From: Beroe forskalii
Lineage: Eukaryota; Ctenophora; Nuda; Beroida; Beroidae
NCBI GenBank assembly: GCA_011033025.1
Contig: WFMF01000018.1
Coordinates: forward strand, 496,001 to 560,000
DNA length: 64,000 bases
Reading direction: 5' to 3'
Numbering within the stretch: the first letter of the stretch is position 1; every line of letters begins with the position of its first letter. A program made the position numbers and the translations under genes. The notes under the pieces are model-generated. The model saw only the letters and a program-made list of their open reading frames with translations, searched no databases and was not told where the DNA came from. Of the stretch, positions 22,746 through 34,978 are shown in pieces.

Positions 22746-23631
22746 GCCCTAATCCTGACCCAAATGTGGAAGACATACCGTGCAACGATGTTGCGGGCCA
22801 ATTTAGGACTACTTTAATTCATCGGCGCCTACAGAATTTAGGCCAATGAATGTAGGTCATTGACTCGGAGCTCAGCTAATAAAACTCATCCTCGCTCCTT
22901 CAGGACTGTCTTAATTCATCGAAAAAAAGAGGAAGAATATCGGCGCCTATAGGCGCCGATACGTAAGATGAAAACAGCATCGGCGCCTATAGGCGGTTGA
23001 AAACATAGGCACCGATAAACGGTCGAAAAGCGCCGACGGCGCCGATAGGCGGTGCATAGGCGCTTATCGGCGCTTATCGGCGCCTATAGGCGCCGATGAC
23101 CGCCGAAAAACTGGAAAATGTCAATTATAGGCGCCTATAGGCGCCTAAAAGCGGTACCGCCTATAGGCGCCGAATCGGCGCCGAAAAAAAAACTTATAGA
23201 CGCCTATATGCGCCGATTCGGCGCTGATCGGCGCCGAATCGGCGGTTTGCATTAGTGGGAATGTGCCGAGAAGTTATATTCCCGAAAATCAATATCGTAG
23301 CTGAGGACAGAAAATCAGCATCGGCGCCTACAGGCGCCTACAGGCGCCTATAGGCGCCTGTAGGCGCCGAAATATAGGCGCCGATAAGCGGTCGAAAAGC
23401 GCCGACGGCGCCGATAGGCGGTCCATAGGCGCTTATCGACGCTTATCGGCGCCTATAGGCGCCGATGACCGCCGAAAAAATGAAAAATGTCAGTTATAGG
23501 CGCCTATAGGCGCCGAAAAGCGGCACCGCCTATAGGCGCCGAATCGGCGCCGAAAAAAACTTATAGGCGCTTATAGGCGCCTATAGGCGTCGAATCGGCG
23601 GTTTGCACAAGTGGTAATGTGCCCAAGGAGC

Positions 23632-24208
23632 CTCTTCGGGCATCAAACTCCCTCAACTCACTTGGAATCACCAACGAGGTCACACTCAGTTGGATTCCAG
23701 CTCACAGTGGGTACGAGGGGAACGAGCTGGCCGACCAAACAGCAAAAGCTGGGGCGACCAACTCAAACGACAGTGCATCCAGGGTCTTACTCCCATACCG
23801 CGGGGTATGTTTCGCGGCAATGAGGAGGAAGACCAAGAGGACTGGATAAGCTCTACAAAGCTGATCCTCCCAGAATGTTCAACATGATGTGGAGGGACAA
23901 ATTTGGTAAAGAGCTATCCAGTATGGATAGGAAGGATCTGAGAGTGGCTACTCAACTCCTGACAGGTCACACAGTCCTAAACTACCACCTCAAGAAACTG
24001 AACCCCGCTGTCCCTGCAACCTGTCCCTTTGCGAAAGCGAAGATGAAACGGTATCGCACTTCTTGGGAAATGCCCTCCTAGGCAGTATTAGGGCCGAGTA
24101 TTTCGACACCTACTACTGTGCAGGTACCGACATCGTGGACAGGTTCAAACTCAACAGGATCGTCAGCTACGCCCACAGGACTGGTCGCCTGGAACCTAAG
24201 AGAGTATG
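23632..24208 (+). pseudogene. LINE RNase H C-terminal part and zinc-knuckle tail
   Basis: The coding resumes after the inserted element with VTLSWIPAHSGYEGNELAD, the last RNase H motif (His and Asp of the active site). After a frameshift near 23850, a second frame (from 23875) reads TGHTVLNYHLKKL and a C-P-F segment. A further shift near 24033 gives an ETVSHFL-like stretch, the usual C-x2-C...H tail of Jockey/I LINEs. The frameshifts mark it as dead. The bases after it, to about 24780, look like its 3' untranslated region. Confidence 0.8.
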
Positions 24209-24780
24209 CGACGATTCTGCAACTACTTAAGGCACGGTCCCTCACCGGACTGAGCCTTCAGTAACAGGGATATACTCAAGCCGTCCTCAGAGGATGTCGC
24301 GGAGGCATCCCTCGCTCCGGCCACAGAAGGAGGGGCTCGACCCCGCCGCTGGGCCGGGAACGCCATTCTGTCCCGACAGGATGGCAACGGGGAGGAACGG
24401 GACTTTCGTCCCATCCGGGCGCCTGGGAGCTCGGAAGCGCTTGTCTCGGCCAGCAGCTTCCTCTCCTGGGCGCCGCCTGGGCCCTCGCAGGTCCATCCCC
24501 CTTCTAGTAGTAGGAACCGACAGGCGCGTGTCTATGTCAATCATTGAACACAAATTCCGTACGATTTCACGATGGAATGAATTAGGGACACAAATTGCGC
24601 TGTATTCTGAGACAATGAGAAGGCTGATATCGCTCACCTGTACAGTGTACTGTATAATGGACGTAGTCCTATCTTGGGGAGAAAGTGTTCCCCTGCAGTC
24701 GGTTGGTTATCGTGACGAAGTTCAACTCACTGGTAGGCTCACTGTAGACCTGTCGGACTTAATAGAATAATTTGCTGTCG
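24209..24780 (+). other. Probable LINE 3' untranslated region
   Basis: GC-rich sequence with hairpin potential follows the LINE tail (for example CCTTCTAGTAGTAGGAACC near 24497). A 158-codon plus-strand frame here is rich in Arg, Pro and Gly, has no motif and overlaps a minus-strand frame. I treat both as chance products of base composition. Confidence 0.45.
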
Positions 24781-26440
24781 TATGTAAACTTGAAATACAT
24801 CAAACTGGCGTATTTCTTGACAGACGTGCAGTGGACAAAGAATTTTGGAAGAAGTTGTTTAGTACAATGAAACGATCTGATTGTTTTCTGAAAATTCGAA
24901 TATTCCATTGAATTACAAAACATACTTTCATTTTCTCTTGATCACGCTTCCTCTTTAAAGTCACAATGAATATTAACTAAGACAGACGTTTAATTCAAAT
25001 AAAACTGTGGTGAGGATGCTGTTGAAACTTGATATCAAAGCAAGTACAATCGTGGAGACAGTGCAAACTTCACGTTCGCGGCGTTCTTGTGTGGGGCATA
25101 TCGTGCCGACTCAAGCGTAGTATAACAGATGTTTTTGCGTAACGCGCGAAAACATTTGTACTACCTGTCAGGCGCAACCTGGAAGCCGCGCACGAATACG
25201 CAGCGCACAAGAACGCCGCGCACGCGTTAAAGTCAGCGTCAAACAAAAATACACAGGGAGCCGCGCGCGGATTGAAAATATGTATCTACTCGAGCCTGTG
25301 ACGTCACGGAAATCGGCACTGGATAGTCACGTGCGTAGCAACCACAGTCACGCGTAACAGCAAAGCACAGTACGTATAGCTGATTTGCGGACTGCGATAT
25401 GTGCATTGCATTGTGCAGAGCTATACGAACTGTAATGTGGCCGCCTTTTATTTGAGTTTATGATCTGGCCATGCTGATGCCCAGGTTATTGCATTGATTT
25501 TAAATGAATGCATGACTGAGGTTGCATTGGCCATGGTACTGAAAGTAATTGGTCATACTCAAGTATATCACTCAGCAAATTCATGATTCTATGGTTGCTC
25601 AGAAGAAACCCGTGATTCAATTTCGAATGAACTGGCACAGGCACTCAATTTTCACTGCATGACACTCAATACCCAGCAGTAAGACTCGAGATATTACCAA
25701 TACCACACGGTGTGGAGGGTTGCAAGTTCTCCGGAGTGAAACGGGCAGTTTTGTTTCCGGCTATGTTCCAACATTCACGAAATTGCGGCCCACTAATTCT
25801 AAAAGTTTAATTACACATTTATTGTCGCAAAATTTAAATGCTAATCACTGACCAGAATTCGATTTAAAAAGTCAAACCTCGTAATTTCGTGAAGTTCTGA
25901 AGCATTCAGCAAATTGCTTGTGCATCACCATAAATGCAGCCCATTAATTGATTCGAGTATTTCCTGCTTGAAAAATTTCATTCGGGAACAATTCTCGTAC
26001 AATGAGGTATGCGATTTAAGCCAAACAACCATGCTTGTAATGTATACAAACATCAATTCCAATGTATTTGTATAAATGCGCTGCTAATGGCGCGCATCCT
26101 AAATTTGAAATTGTATGGTTTCTTCAGCAAAATGTCAAATTTTCAGCTCCATCCATAAAATTTTGAAGACCCTTTAAAAATACCAATATTTTGTGCCAAA
26201 ACACCGATGGCCGATGATAAGAATCTTTTACAGAAAATAAAATTTTACGTGGGTTTATGACGCCTAGGTGTCACGCAGTGAAACGAAGCAATGATCCCGT
26301 GAAAAGCTACGTTACGTCCTGTCCCCACGTCAATCAGCAGATTCATATTCACTCATGCATTCAGTCACCCTGGTCATCAACGAAAAATGACAAAAATTGG
26401 CAATGAATTGATTGGTTTGTATTTACAACTGTAAAGGTAT
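24781..26440. other. No gene seen; one small inverted repeat
   Basis: The stretch is mostly AT-rich. At 25078-25091 and 25206-25219 a perfect 14-bp inverted repeat (GCGGCGTTCTTGTG) lies inside a GC-rich island. With looser matches outward, it suggests a MITE-like unit of about 170 bp at 25063-25235. I find no coding frame. Confidence 0.5.
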
Positions 26441-26699
26441 TTACAAAACAGATTCAAAAAATCTGATTAATTGTTTATGAGCCACTAGCTTAGTCCACGA
26501 AAATCGAAGACCGACTGGTTCGATACTTGTGCTGGGCTTGCTGTTGATGCTGTTGTGCCAGTATGCAGTATCAACTGTGTCATCTGGCTCTTTGGGGCAT
26601 GCGAGCCAACCTCTGGGGATCTGAAACATTCGTCTGTATTAGATTATCAGGGATGAAAAGTTATATTACCTGCTGGCTGCTTCTTGAAATTCTCCATGA

Positions 26700-28490
26700 A
26701 TTTCATGCACACAGAAAGGAGCACCTTGGGCACGCTGAGAGCAAGACCTTGGGCACACTGAGGGCAAAGCATCGGGCACACTGCGGGGAACATCTCAGTT
26801 AAGACCTCGGGCACACTGAGGGGAAAACCTCGGGCCCACTGAGGGCGACACCTCGGACAATCTGAGGGCAAGACCTCGAGCACACTGTGGAGAACACTTC
26901 GGAAAATTTAGAGCAAAACCTCGAGCATACTTAGGGCAAGACCTCCTCAGGGCACTGCGGGGAAAACCTCAGGGGCACACTGAGGGCGACACCTCGGAAA
27001 ATTTAGGACAAACTGAGGCAAGACCTCACACTGAGGGCACACTTCGGGCAAATTGAGGGCGAACTCTACGGGAAAATTGAGGCAATACTTCGGGCACACT
27101 GAGGGGAAGACCTCGGGCAAATTGAGGGCGACACCTCGGTAAAATTGAGGGCAATACCTCAGACATACTGAGGGCAAGACCTCACACTGAGGGAAACACA
27201 TCGGGAAAAATTGAGGGGAAACCTCAGTAAACTGAGGCAAGACCTCAGAGCACACTGAGGGAACTCCTCAGGAAAACTTAGAGCAAGACTTCAGGCACAC
27301 TGAGGCAATACCTCAGGCACACTGAGGGAACACTAGGGGCAAATTGAGGGCGACACCTCGGTAAAATTGAGGGGAATACTTCGGGCATACTGAGGGCAAG
27401 ACCTCTGGCACACTGAGGGGAACACCTCGGGAAAATTTAGAGCAAAACCTCGAGCACTCTTAGGGCAAGACCTCGGGCACACTGAGGGCGACACCTCGGA
27501 CAAACTGGGGGCAAGACCTCGAGCACACTGAAGGGAACTCTTCTGGAAAATTTAGAGTAAAACTTCGAGCACACTTAGGGCAAGACCTCGGGCACACTGA
27601 GGGGAACACCTCGGGCAAATTGAGGGCGACACCTCGGTAAAATTGAGGGCAATACTTCGGGCATACTGAGGGCAAGACCTCTGGCACACTGAGGGGAACA
27701 CCTTGGGAAAATTTAGAGCATAACCTCGAGCACACTTAGGGCAAGACCTCGGGCACACTGAGGGTAATACCTCGAGCACACTGAGGGCAAGACCTCAAGC
27801 AGCTGAACTGAGGGCAAGCACCTCGGCACACTGAGGGCGACACCTCGGACAAACTGGGGCAAGACCTCGAGCACACTGAGGGGAACTCCTCGGGAAAATT
27901 TAGAGCAAAACCTCGAGAGCACACTTAGGGCAAGACCTCGGGGCACACTGAGGGGTAATACCTCTGAGCACACTGAGGGTAACACATCGGGCAAACTTAG
28001 GGGCAAGACCTCGGGCACACTGAGGGCGACACCTCAGGCAAACTGAGGGGCAAGACCTCAGGCACACTGAGGGGAAATCCTCGGGAAAATTTAGAGCAAA
28101 ACCTCGAGCACACTTAGGGCAAGACCTCGGGCACACTGAGGGAACACCTCGGGCAAATTGAGGGCGACACCTCGGTAACACTGAGGGCAATACTTCAGGC
28201 ATACTTCGGGCAAGACCTCGAGCACACTGAGGGAACACCTCGGGAAAATTTAGAGCAGAACCTCAGAGCACACTTTGGGCAAGACCTCAGGCACACTGAG
28301 GGGAAAACCTCAGGCACAACTGAGGGGAATGCCTCGGACACACGAGGGAACACCTCGGGCACGCTAAGAGCAAGACCTTGGGCATACTGAGGGCAAGACC
28401 TCGGGCACACTTAGGGCAAGACCTCGGACACACTGAGGGTAATACCTCGGGAACACTGGGGGCATAGAGCGGGATATCCTCGAGCCTCCC
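26700..28490. repeat. 23-bp tandem array (CCTCGGGCACACTGAGGGCAA...)
   Basis: The unit starts CCTCGGGCACACTGAGGG and is 23 bp long, with variants GCAAATTGAGGGC and GTAAAATTGAGGGC. CCTC and GAGG at its ends pair, so each unit can form a small hairpin. About 75 copies are present. Because 23 is not a multiple of three, several frames stay open and give Cys/Pro-rich translations that are not genes. Confidence 0.92.
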
Positions 28491-28710
28491 ATTGACACGG
28501 GAAATCCCATAATTGAACTCCCTCGCACTCAGGTTTCTCAATAATAGACTGCATAGTGCATACCATACAAAGATTAGGAACGTACACAGCATTTCAACAA
28601 TCAACAAAAAGACTTACTCTAGGTCTTCGTTTATACTGCTCAATCCTGCTTCTTACAGCTTCACAGTTCAAACAGCAGTGCTAGTATCCAATGCGCAGAG
28701 CTCTATAAGC

Positions 28711-29098
28711 GCCTGTTCATAACCGCCCGTTCATCAGCGAAGTTATCAGCTGCAGCTGTGCTGAAGGAAACATTGAATACGTAAATGGCGATGGATATAA
28801 GGTAATTGAACATTTCAATAATTTTGAAGTTCAAAATGGAAGAATTAAAAGGGAAACTTTTCCATTTAAATCTGATTTACCAACGATGCCTGTTGTTCAA
28901 ACAATGATTCGAATTTATTTCATCATATTGGCATCATATTTATCATGTTTAGATATGCATGGTACACATGCAAAATACAAACTTGAATCATGTGTTCATA
29001 TAACAGGAGTCCTTACCTTGAATCGGATAATATGTGATGTTCCATATTGTAGCGTAGTAAGGGTCCCAGACCCCCCGTTTCTCAAGAACTTCAAGTAA
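28711..29098 (+). CDS. Unrecognised open frame with a hydrophobic segment
   Basis: An open stretch of about 130 codons runs from after a stop at 28710 to the stop at 29098. Its first half (EYVNGDGYKVIEHFNNFEVQ) has a balanced composition. A hydrophobic run follows a Met (IRIYFIILASYLSC), then several Cys. It has no upstream ATG in frame before the internal Met at 28886. It may be one or two exons: AG precedes CTGTGCTGAAGG at 28747, and an AAG|GTAATT donor lies at about 28800. No family is recognised and it may be chance. Confidence 0.25.
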
Positions 29099-29898
29099 GG
29101 ACTGCAGTGCTGTTAATCACTGAACAGATTACGTCTGAGTTCAACTTAAATCTGCTGCACTGAAGAAACATGGCATCAGTACTTCAGCCTCCAATTACCT
29201 TCGTGTAAATCATTGAAATTTGAAAAGTTTCGGTAATAGGCTCAAATGAGGTGTGGATCGTGTCCAATGGATCGATTTTAAAATCATTGGAAAATTTCAC
29301 CGATGGATAATGAATATCCATGGCCAATGGCCATCCATCAGACATGTATTTTGACATTATGGATTACTTAGACAAGATTCGCAACTTATAGAGACCCTTT
29401 TAACAAACTTTCGCATGTTATTGTTAATTCTGGGTAAACACCTACCATCGTTTTCCTCCTGATAGACTAAGACATCCAGTTGACCACAGCTGCTGTATGC
29501 GACCCGTGGTCCAATAGATCTGAATGAGGAATGAGAAGGGGCCGCTTTGACCTCTTTTGAAATAACGTTGCAATTGAACAATGACCAGTCTTGAATATTT
29601 CATACATTTTTACTATCAATCATGAGCTAGTTAGTGATTCTTTAGAGAAACTCATTGTACTGTCAGGTCTTCACAATGCCTCTTGAAGCACATCAGGTGG
29701 AGCGGCTCCAATGTATCCTATGGAGCTATGGAGACAATGCATGGGGGTTGATGATGTCTTGAATCATGGAAGTTGGCAGAGAGGATTTCGTCTCTTCATC
29801 TAACCTCCAAAAAGTTGCAGGGCTGAGTTTTTGACTTGCATGGGGCGTCGTACAAAAATCAATGAGCGATAGCAGGGGATCTTTTACTGTTATTCCAA
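29099..29898. other. Mostly non-coding; one possible minus-strand exon
   Basis: On the minus strand, about 29535 to 29447 lies between a CAAAAG acceptor-like site and a strong donor (ATG|GTAGGTG). It reads APSHSSFRSIGPRVAYSSCG and onward without a stop. It could be an exon of an unidentified gene, but no partner exon is found. Nothing else stands out. Confidence 0.25.
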
Positions 29899-29937
29899 GA
29901 ATCCGAGGTAAAATGGTAGTACAGGAACATGGATGAA

Positions 29938-31436
29938 TTTAGCCCCCAATAGCCCCCATTAGCCCCCATGGGGGCTACGTGAGGGGCTAATAAAGGGGGC
30001 TAGTGAGGGGCTAATTTTAAGCATTTAGCCCCCGTGGTATATAAAATAGCGTGGGGCTATGGTGGGGGCTATAGCGCCCACGGTGAGAACTATTTAGCCC
30101 CATTAGCCCCATTAGCCCTCACTAGCCCCTCACAGCCCCCACGGGGGCTAAAAAGAAGGTTAGCCCCTTATTAGCCCCCATTAGCCCCCACAGAAAAATT
30201 AGCCCCCATTAGCCCCCACGGATTTTAAGTTTGTGAATTTCCATGGGGGCTATTGCGCCCATATGAGGGCTATTGCTCCCATACGAGGGGCTATTGCGCC
30301 CATATGAGGGGCTAATTTGGTTGGTTTCTGGCAAAATCAGCTAGCCCCCACCAGTAGTAAATTTTGTGCTAAAAATGCAAATTTTCAAATCGTATTAAAA
30401 ATTGCAAGACCACTAGCCCCCCAAAATACCTAAATAGGTTCCTGCCCCTTACTAGCCCCTTATTAGCCCCTTATTAGCCCCTAATTAGCCCCTCACTAGC
30501 CCCTCACTAGCCCCTCACTAGCCCCTCACTAGCCCTTATTAGCCCCTTATTGGCCCTCACTAGCCCCTTATTAGCCCTCACTGGCCCCTCACTAGCCCCT
30601 TATTAGCCCTTATTGGCCCCTCACTGGCCCCTTGTGGCCCTCACTAGCCCCTTATTAGCCCCTCACTAGCCCTTATTGGCCCTCACTAGCCCCTTATTGG
30701 CCCCTCACTAGCCCCTTATTGGCCCCTTATTGGCCCTCACTAGCCCCTTATTGGCCCCTCACTGGCCCTTGTTGCCCCTCACTAGCCCCTTATTGGCCCC
30801 TCACTAGCCCCTCACTAGCCCCTCACTAGCCCCTTATTAGCCCCTCACTAGCCCCTCACTAGCCCCTTATTGGCCCCTCACTAGCCCTTATTGGCCCTTA
30901 TTGGCCCCTCACTAGCCCCTTATTGGCCCCTCACTAGCCCTTATTAGCCCCTCACTAGCCCCTCATTGGCCCCTTATTAGCCCCTCACTAGCCCCTTATC
31001 AGCCCCTCACTAGCACCTCACTAGCCCTTATTAGCCCTCACTAGCCCTTATTGGCCCCTCACTGGCCCCTTATTGGCCCTCACTAGCCCCTTATTAGCCC
31101 CTCACTGGCCCCTTATTAGCCCCTCACTAGCCCCTCACTAGCCCTTATTAGCCCCTCACTGGCCCTTATTGGCCCCTTATTGGCCCCTCACTAGCCCCTT
31201 ATTAGCCCCTCACTAGCCCCTTATTGCCCCTCACTAGCCCTTATTGGCCCTCACTAGCCCCTTGTGGCCCTCACTGGCCCTCACTAGCCCCTCACTAGCC
31301 CTTATTAGCCCCTCACTAGCCCCTCACTAGCCCCTTATTAGCCCCTCACTAGCCCCTTATTGGCCTTATTGGCCCTCACTGGCCCTTGTGGCCCCTCACT
31401 AGCCCCTTATTAGCCCCTCACTAGCCCCTCATGCAT
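29938..31436. repeat. 11-bp AGCCCC array, left arm
   Basis: Units AGCCCCTCACT and AGCCCCTTATT alternate irregularly over about 1 kb (from 30450). The outer head has AGCCCCCATT and GGGGGCTA words in both orientations and is itself a set of small palindromes. Confidence 0.9.
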
Positions 31437-31707
31437 AGTGCCCCTCAGATCATAGTGCAGTTACTACGTCACGTGATATATCACGTGGCAGACCACAAGA
31501 AATATCACGTGAACTCTTGTTCTCTCCAGTGCAGATTATATCCAGTGCTGATTATATCCAGTGCCGATTTAATCCGATGCTCCCTTGAATCGTAAATAAA
31601 TACTAATAAGTAAAATTCGTGCGCGGCTCTTCCACTTTGATCCTTGAAGCAGAAAAATACCATTACTGATACTAATCCTTTATATTGTCAGACGCACGCC
31701 TCTTCCA

Positions 31708-31775
31708 GTTTGTGATGCCCGTGGTCACTGGTTAGGGCTAGTCTAGCCCTAACCAGTGACCAGGGCATCACAAAC
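31708..31775. repeat. Near-perfect 30-bp hairpin with a TTAGGG/CCCTAA tip
   Basis: The arms are GTTTGTGATGCCC then GGTCACTGGTTAGGGCTA, closed by a two- to three-base loop and matched on the other side with a single-base slip. It lies just inside the loop of the 5.1 kb transposon. Confidence 0.85.
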
Positions 31776-31869
31776 TTCGAGTACGAGCCTTCATTATCTA
31801 TCACAATGACGTCACTCTAGCGCTTAAGAGGTTAGGATTAGGGTCGGGATTTACAAATACAATGTTTTT

Positions 31870-32245
31870 TTGATGGATTTCTCCCATCCCTAGCGCGCAA
31901 CACTCTGATTTTTGGGTTGGTCTCCCATATAAACGGGAGCCTTCATTATCCAATATCCATGACAATGACGTCACTCAGAAAAATATAATTACGCGCACCT
32001 ATCGCTTTAAGGACTAGGGTTAGGGTCAGGATTAGGGTCAGGATTTGTTAGGGTTAGTGTTAGGATTAAGGTTAGGGTTTTGGTTAGGGCTATGGTTAAT
32101 TGGTTAGGTTTAGGATACAGAAAAATTGACGTTTAGATCTGTGACGTCACTCAGAGCCGTTTATATGGGAGACATACCGAAGTTTGGAGGGTCGTGTTGC
32201 AAACGATGTGCGCTTGGCGGAGGGTAGGGTTACATCCTACAGCAA
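31870..32245. mobile_element. GGATTT...AAATCC MITE, split by a nested MITE
   Basis: The left part ends at 31914 and the right part resumes at 32179. Together they match 36950-37062, which has no interruption. The ends read GGATTTCTCCCATCCCTAGC and, inverted, GGATGTAACCCTACCCTCCG. Confidence 0.75.
31915..32178. mobile_element. GGTA-family MITE nested in another MITE
   Basis: It matches the element at 12097-12345, with ends GGTTGGTCTCCCATATAAAC and, inverted, GGTATGTCTCCCATATAAAC. The flanks GATTTTTG and GAAGTTTG correspond to the single GAAATTTG in the unoccupied paralogue near 36990, as expected for a decayed 8-bp duplication. Confidence 0.85.
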
Positions 32246-33013
32246 TGTTTAGGGTAAGGATTATGATTTGTGTTTTGCTTAGGGTCACAGTTAGGTTGAG
32301 GATACAAAAACTTGACCTTTAGATCTGTGAGGTCACTCAACCCTGTTTAGTGTTTACATGCGAGACATACCCCGGTAAGGGGAAGCCACACACGTGCATA
32401 CACCTTTCCTAAGCCCTAATACTTATAGGTACGCATATGCACCACGCTTCTCTGGGGGAAGCACGCCGCGCAACGCACACAGGGATATACTGATACATGT
32501 TTAGCAAACGCAAACCTATACTATGAGTATGCAGGCTTTGCTAAGGAAGGGTTTGCATTCTGCATTAAGGTTAGGGTCTGGTTAGAGCTATGGTTAGGTT
32601 TAGAAGCAATGCTAGCGGTGTGTAAAAACCTAATCCTTGCCTGGCGTTGCCAGGCCCCTCTGCGCACTCGCGCGCACAGACTCAAAGAGTCTGTCAGACG
32701 TTGTCTGACCCCTTTTACCTTTGCTTTTGGCGGGCCGGCGGGGGCGTGCGTCTGACAATATAAAGGATTAGTATCAGTAATGGTATTTTCTGCTTCAAGG
32801 ATCAAATGGAATTGGAAGAGCCGCGCACGAGTTTACTTATTAGTATTTATTTACGATTCAACAGAGCTTGGGATAAAATCGGCACTGGATATAATCCGCA
32901 CTGGATATAATCTGCACTGGAGAGAACTAGAGTTCACGTGATATTTCTTGTGGTCTACCACGTGAAATGTCACGTGATATATCACGTGACGTAGTAACTG
33001 CACTATGATCTGA

Positions 33014-34978
33014 ATGCATGAGGGCAGGTGAGGGGCTAGTGAGGGGGCTGTGAGGGGCTAATGAGGCTAGCATAAGGCTGGTGAGCTAAAAAAGCTAGTG
33101 AGTAAGAGTGAGGCTAATAAAGGGGCTAAAGAAGGGGCTGGTGAGAGCTAGTGGAAGGGCTAGTAAAAGGGCTGATGAAGGGGAGCTGGTGGGGGCTAAT
33201 AAGGGGCTAGTGAGGGCTAATAAGGGCTAGTGAGGGGCTAATGGGGGCTAGTAGAGGGGCTAATAAAGAGGGCTAATTAGTGAGGCTAATAAGGGGCTTA
33301 TGAAGGGCTAATAAAGTAGTGAGGGGCTAGTGAGGGGCTAGTGAGAGCTAATAGTGAGGGGGGGCTAATAGGGGGGCTGAGGGCTAATAAAAGGGGCTAG
33401 TGAGGGGGGCTGGGGGCTAAAGGGGGCTAGTGAGGCTAATAAGGGGCTAGTGAGGGGCTAATAAGGGGCTAGTGAGGGGCTAATAAGGGGCTAGTGAAGG
33501 GGGCTAATAAGGGGCTGGTGAGGGGCTAATAAAGGGGGCTAGTGAGGGGCTAATAAAGGGGCTAGTGAGGGGCTAATAAGGGGCTAGTGAGGGGCTAATA
33601 AGGGGCTAGTGAGGGGCTAGTGAGGGGGCTAATAAGGGGCTAGTGGGGGCTAGTGAGGGGGCTAATAAGGGGGCTAGTGAGGGGCTAATAAGGGGGCTAG
33701 TGAGGGGCTAATAAGGGGCTAGTGAGGGGCTAATAAGGGGCTAATAAAGGGGCTAGTGAGGGGGCTAATAAGGGGCTAGTGAGGGGCTAATAAGGGGCTA
33801 GTGAGGGTGCTAGTGAGGGGCTAATAAGGGGCTAGTGAGGGGGCTAATAAGGGGGCTAGTGAGGGGCTAATAAGGGGCTAGTGAGGGGCTAATAAGGGGC
33901 TAGTGAGGGGCTAATAAGGGGCTAGTGAGGGGCTAATAAGGGGGCTAGTGAGGGGGCTAACAAGGGGCTAGTGAAGGGCTAATAAGGGGCTAGTGAGGGG
34001 CTAATAAGGGGCTAGTGAGGGGCTAATAAGGGGCTAGTGAGGGGCTAATAAGGGGCTAGTGAGGGGCTAATAAGGGGCTAGTGAAGGGCTAATAAGGGGC
34101 TAGTGAGGGGCTAATAAGGGGCTAGTGAGGGGCTAATAAGGGGCTAGTGAGGGGCTAATAAGGGGCTAGTGAGGGGCTAATAAGGGGCTAGTGAGGGGCT
34201 AATAAGGGGCTAGTGAGGGGCTAATAAGGGGGGCTAGTAGAGGGGCTAAGGGGCTAATAAGGGGGCTAGTGAGGGGCTAATAAGGGGCTAGTGGGGGGCT
34301 AATAAGGGGCTAGTGAGGGGCTAATAAGGGGCTAGTGAGGGGCTAATAAAGGGGCTAGTGAGGGGGCTAATAAGGGGGCTAGTGAGGGGCTAGTGAGGGG
34401 GCTAGTGAGGGGCTAATAAGGGGCTAGTGAGGGGCTAATAAGGGGCTAATAAGGGGGCTAGTAAGGGGCAGGAACCTATTTAGGTATTTTTGGGGGCTAG
34501 TGGTCTTGCAATTTTAATACGATTTGAAAATTTGCATTTTAGCACAAAATTTACTACTGGTGGGGGCTAGCTGATTTTGCCAGAAACCAACCAAATTAGC
34601 CCCTCATATGGGCACAATAGCCCCTCATATGGGAGCAATAGCCCCTCATATGAGCACAATAGCCCCCATGGAAATTCACAAACTTAAAATCCGTGGGGGC
34701 TAATGGGGCTAATTTTTCTGTGGGGGCTAATGGGGGGCTAATAAGGGGCTAACCTTCATTTTTAGCCCCCGTGAAGCTACGTGAGGGGGCTAGTGAGGGG
34801 CTAGTGAGGGGCTAATGGGGCTAATGGGGGCTAAATAGCCCCTCACCGTGGGCGCTATAGCCCACCATAGCCCCACGCTATTTTAACGCCCACGGGGCTA
34901 GCTTAAAGTGGCCCCCTCACTAGCCTTATTAGCCCACGGGGGCCCCATGGGGCTAATGGGGGCTATTGGGGGCTAAAT
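33014..34978. repeat. 11-bp AGCCCC array, right arm (inverted)
   Basis: Units GGGGCTAGTGA and GGGGCTAATAA alternate almost perfectly between about 33420 and 34450. This arm is longer and more regular than the left one. Confidence 0.9.

Larger units (their letters stand above)
21456..23623. mobile_element. 2.17 kb GGCGCC-palindrome element inserted in the LINE
   Basis: The ends are GGCACATTCCCACTAGTGCA and, inverted, GGCACATTACCACTTGTGCA. Target duplications CAAGGTGC (21448-21455) and CAAGGAGC (23624-23631) agree at 7 of 8 bases. Removing the element plus one duplication rejoins the RNase H frame. The interior consists of the perfect palindrome GGCGCCTATAGGCGCC and variants, two telomere-like arrays, and a 450-bp block occurring twice in direct orientation (21470-21900 and 21987-22430) and inverted further right. 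A second terminus-like sequence at 23245-23268 suggests that a 1.8 kb element gained an extra half. No protein is encoded. Confidence 0.93.

Noticed and set aside
24287-24770. Arg/Pro-rich frames on both strands
   Set aside because: They overlap each other in the GC-rich LINE 3' region and carry no motif.
26647-28410. Series of Cys/Pro-rich minus-strand proteins
   Set aside because: They are translations of the 23-bp array in shifting frames, with no independent start, splice or motif support.
26700-28490. Possible CRISPR array
   Set aside because: There are no unique spacers between the repeats, no cas genes, and the genome is eukaryotic.
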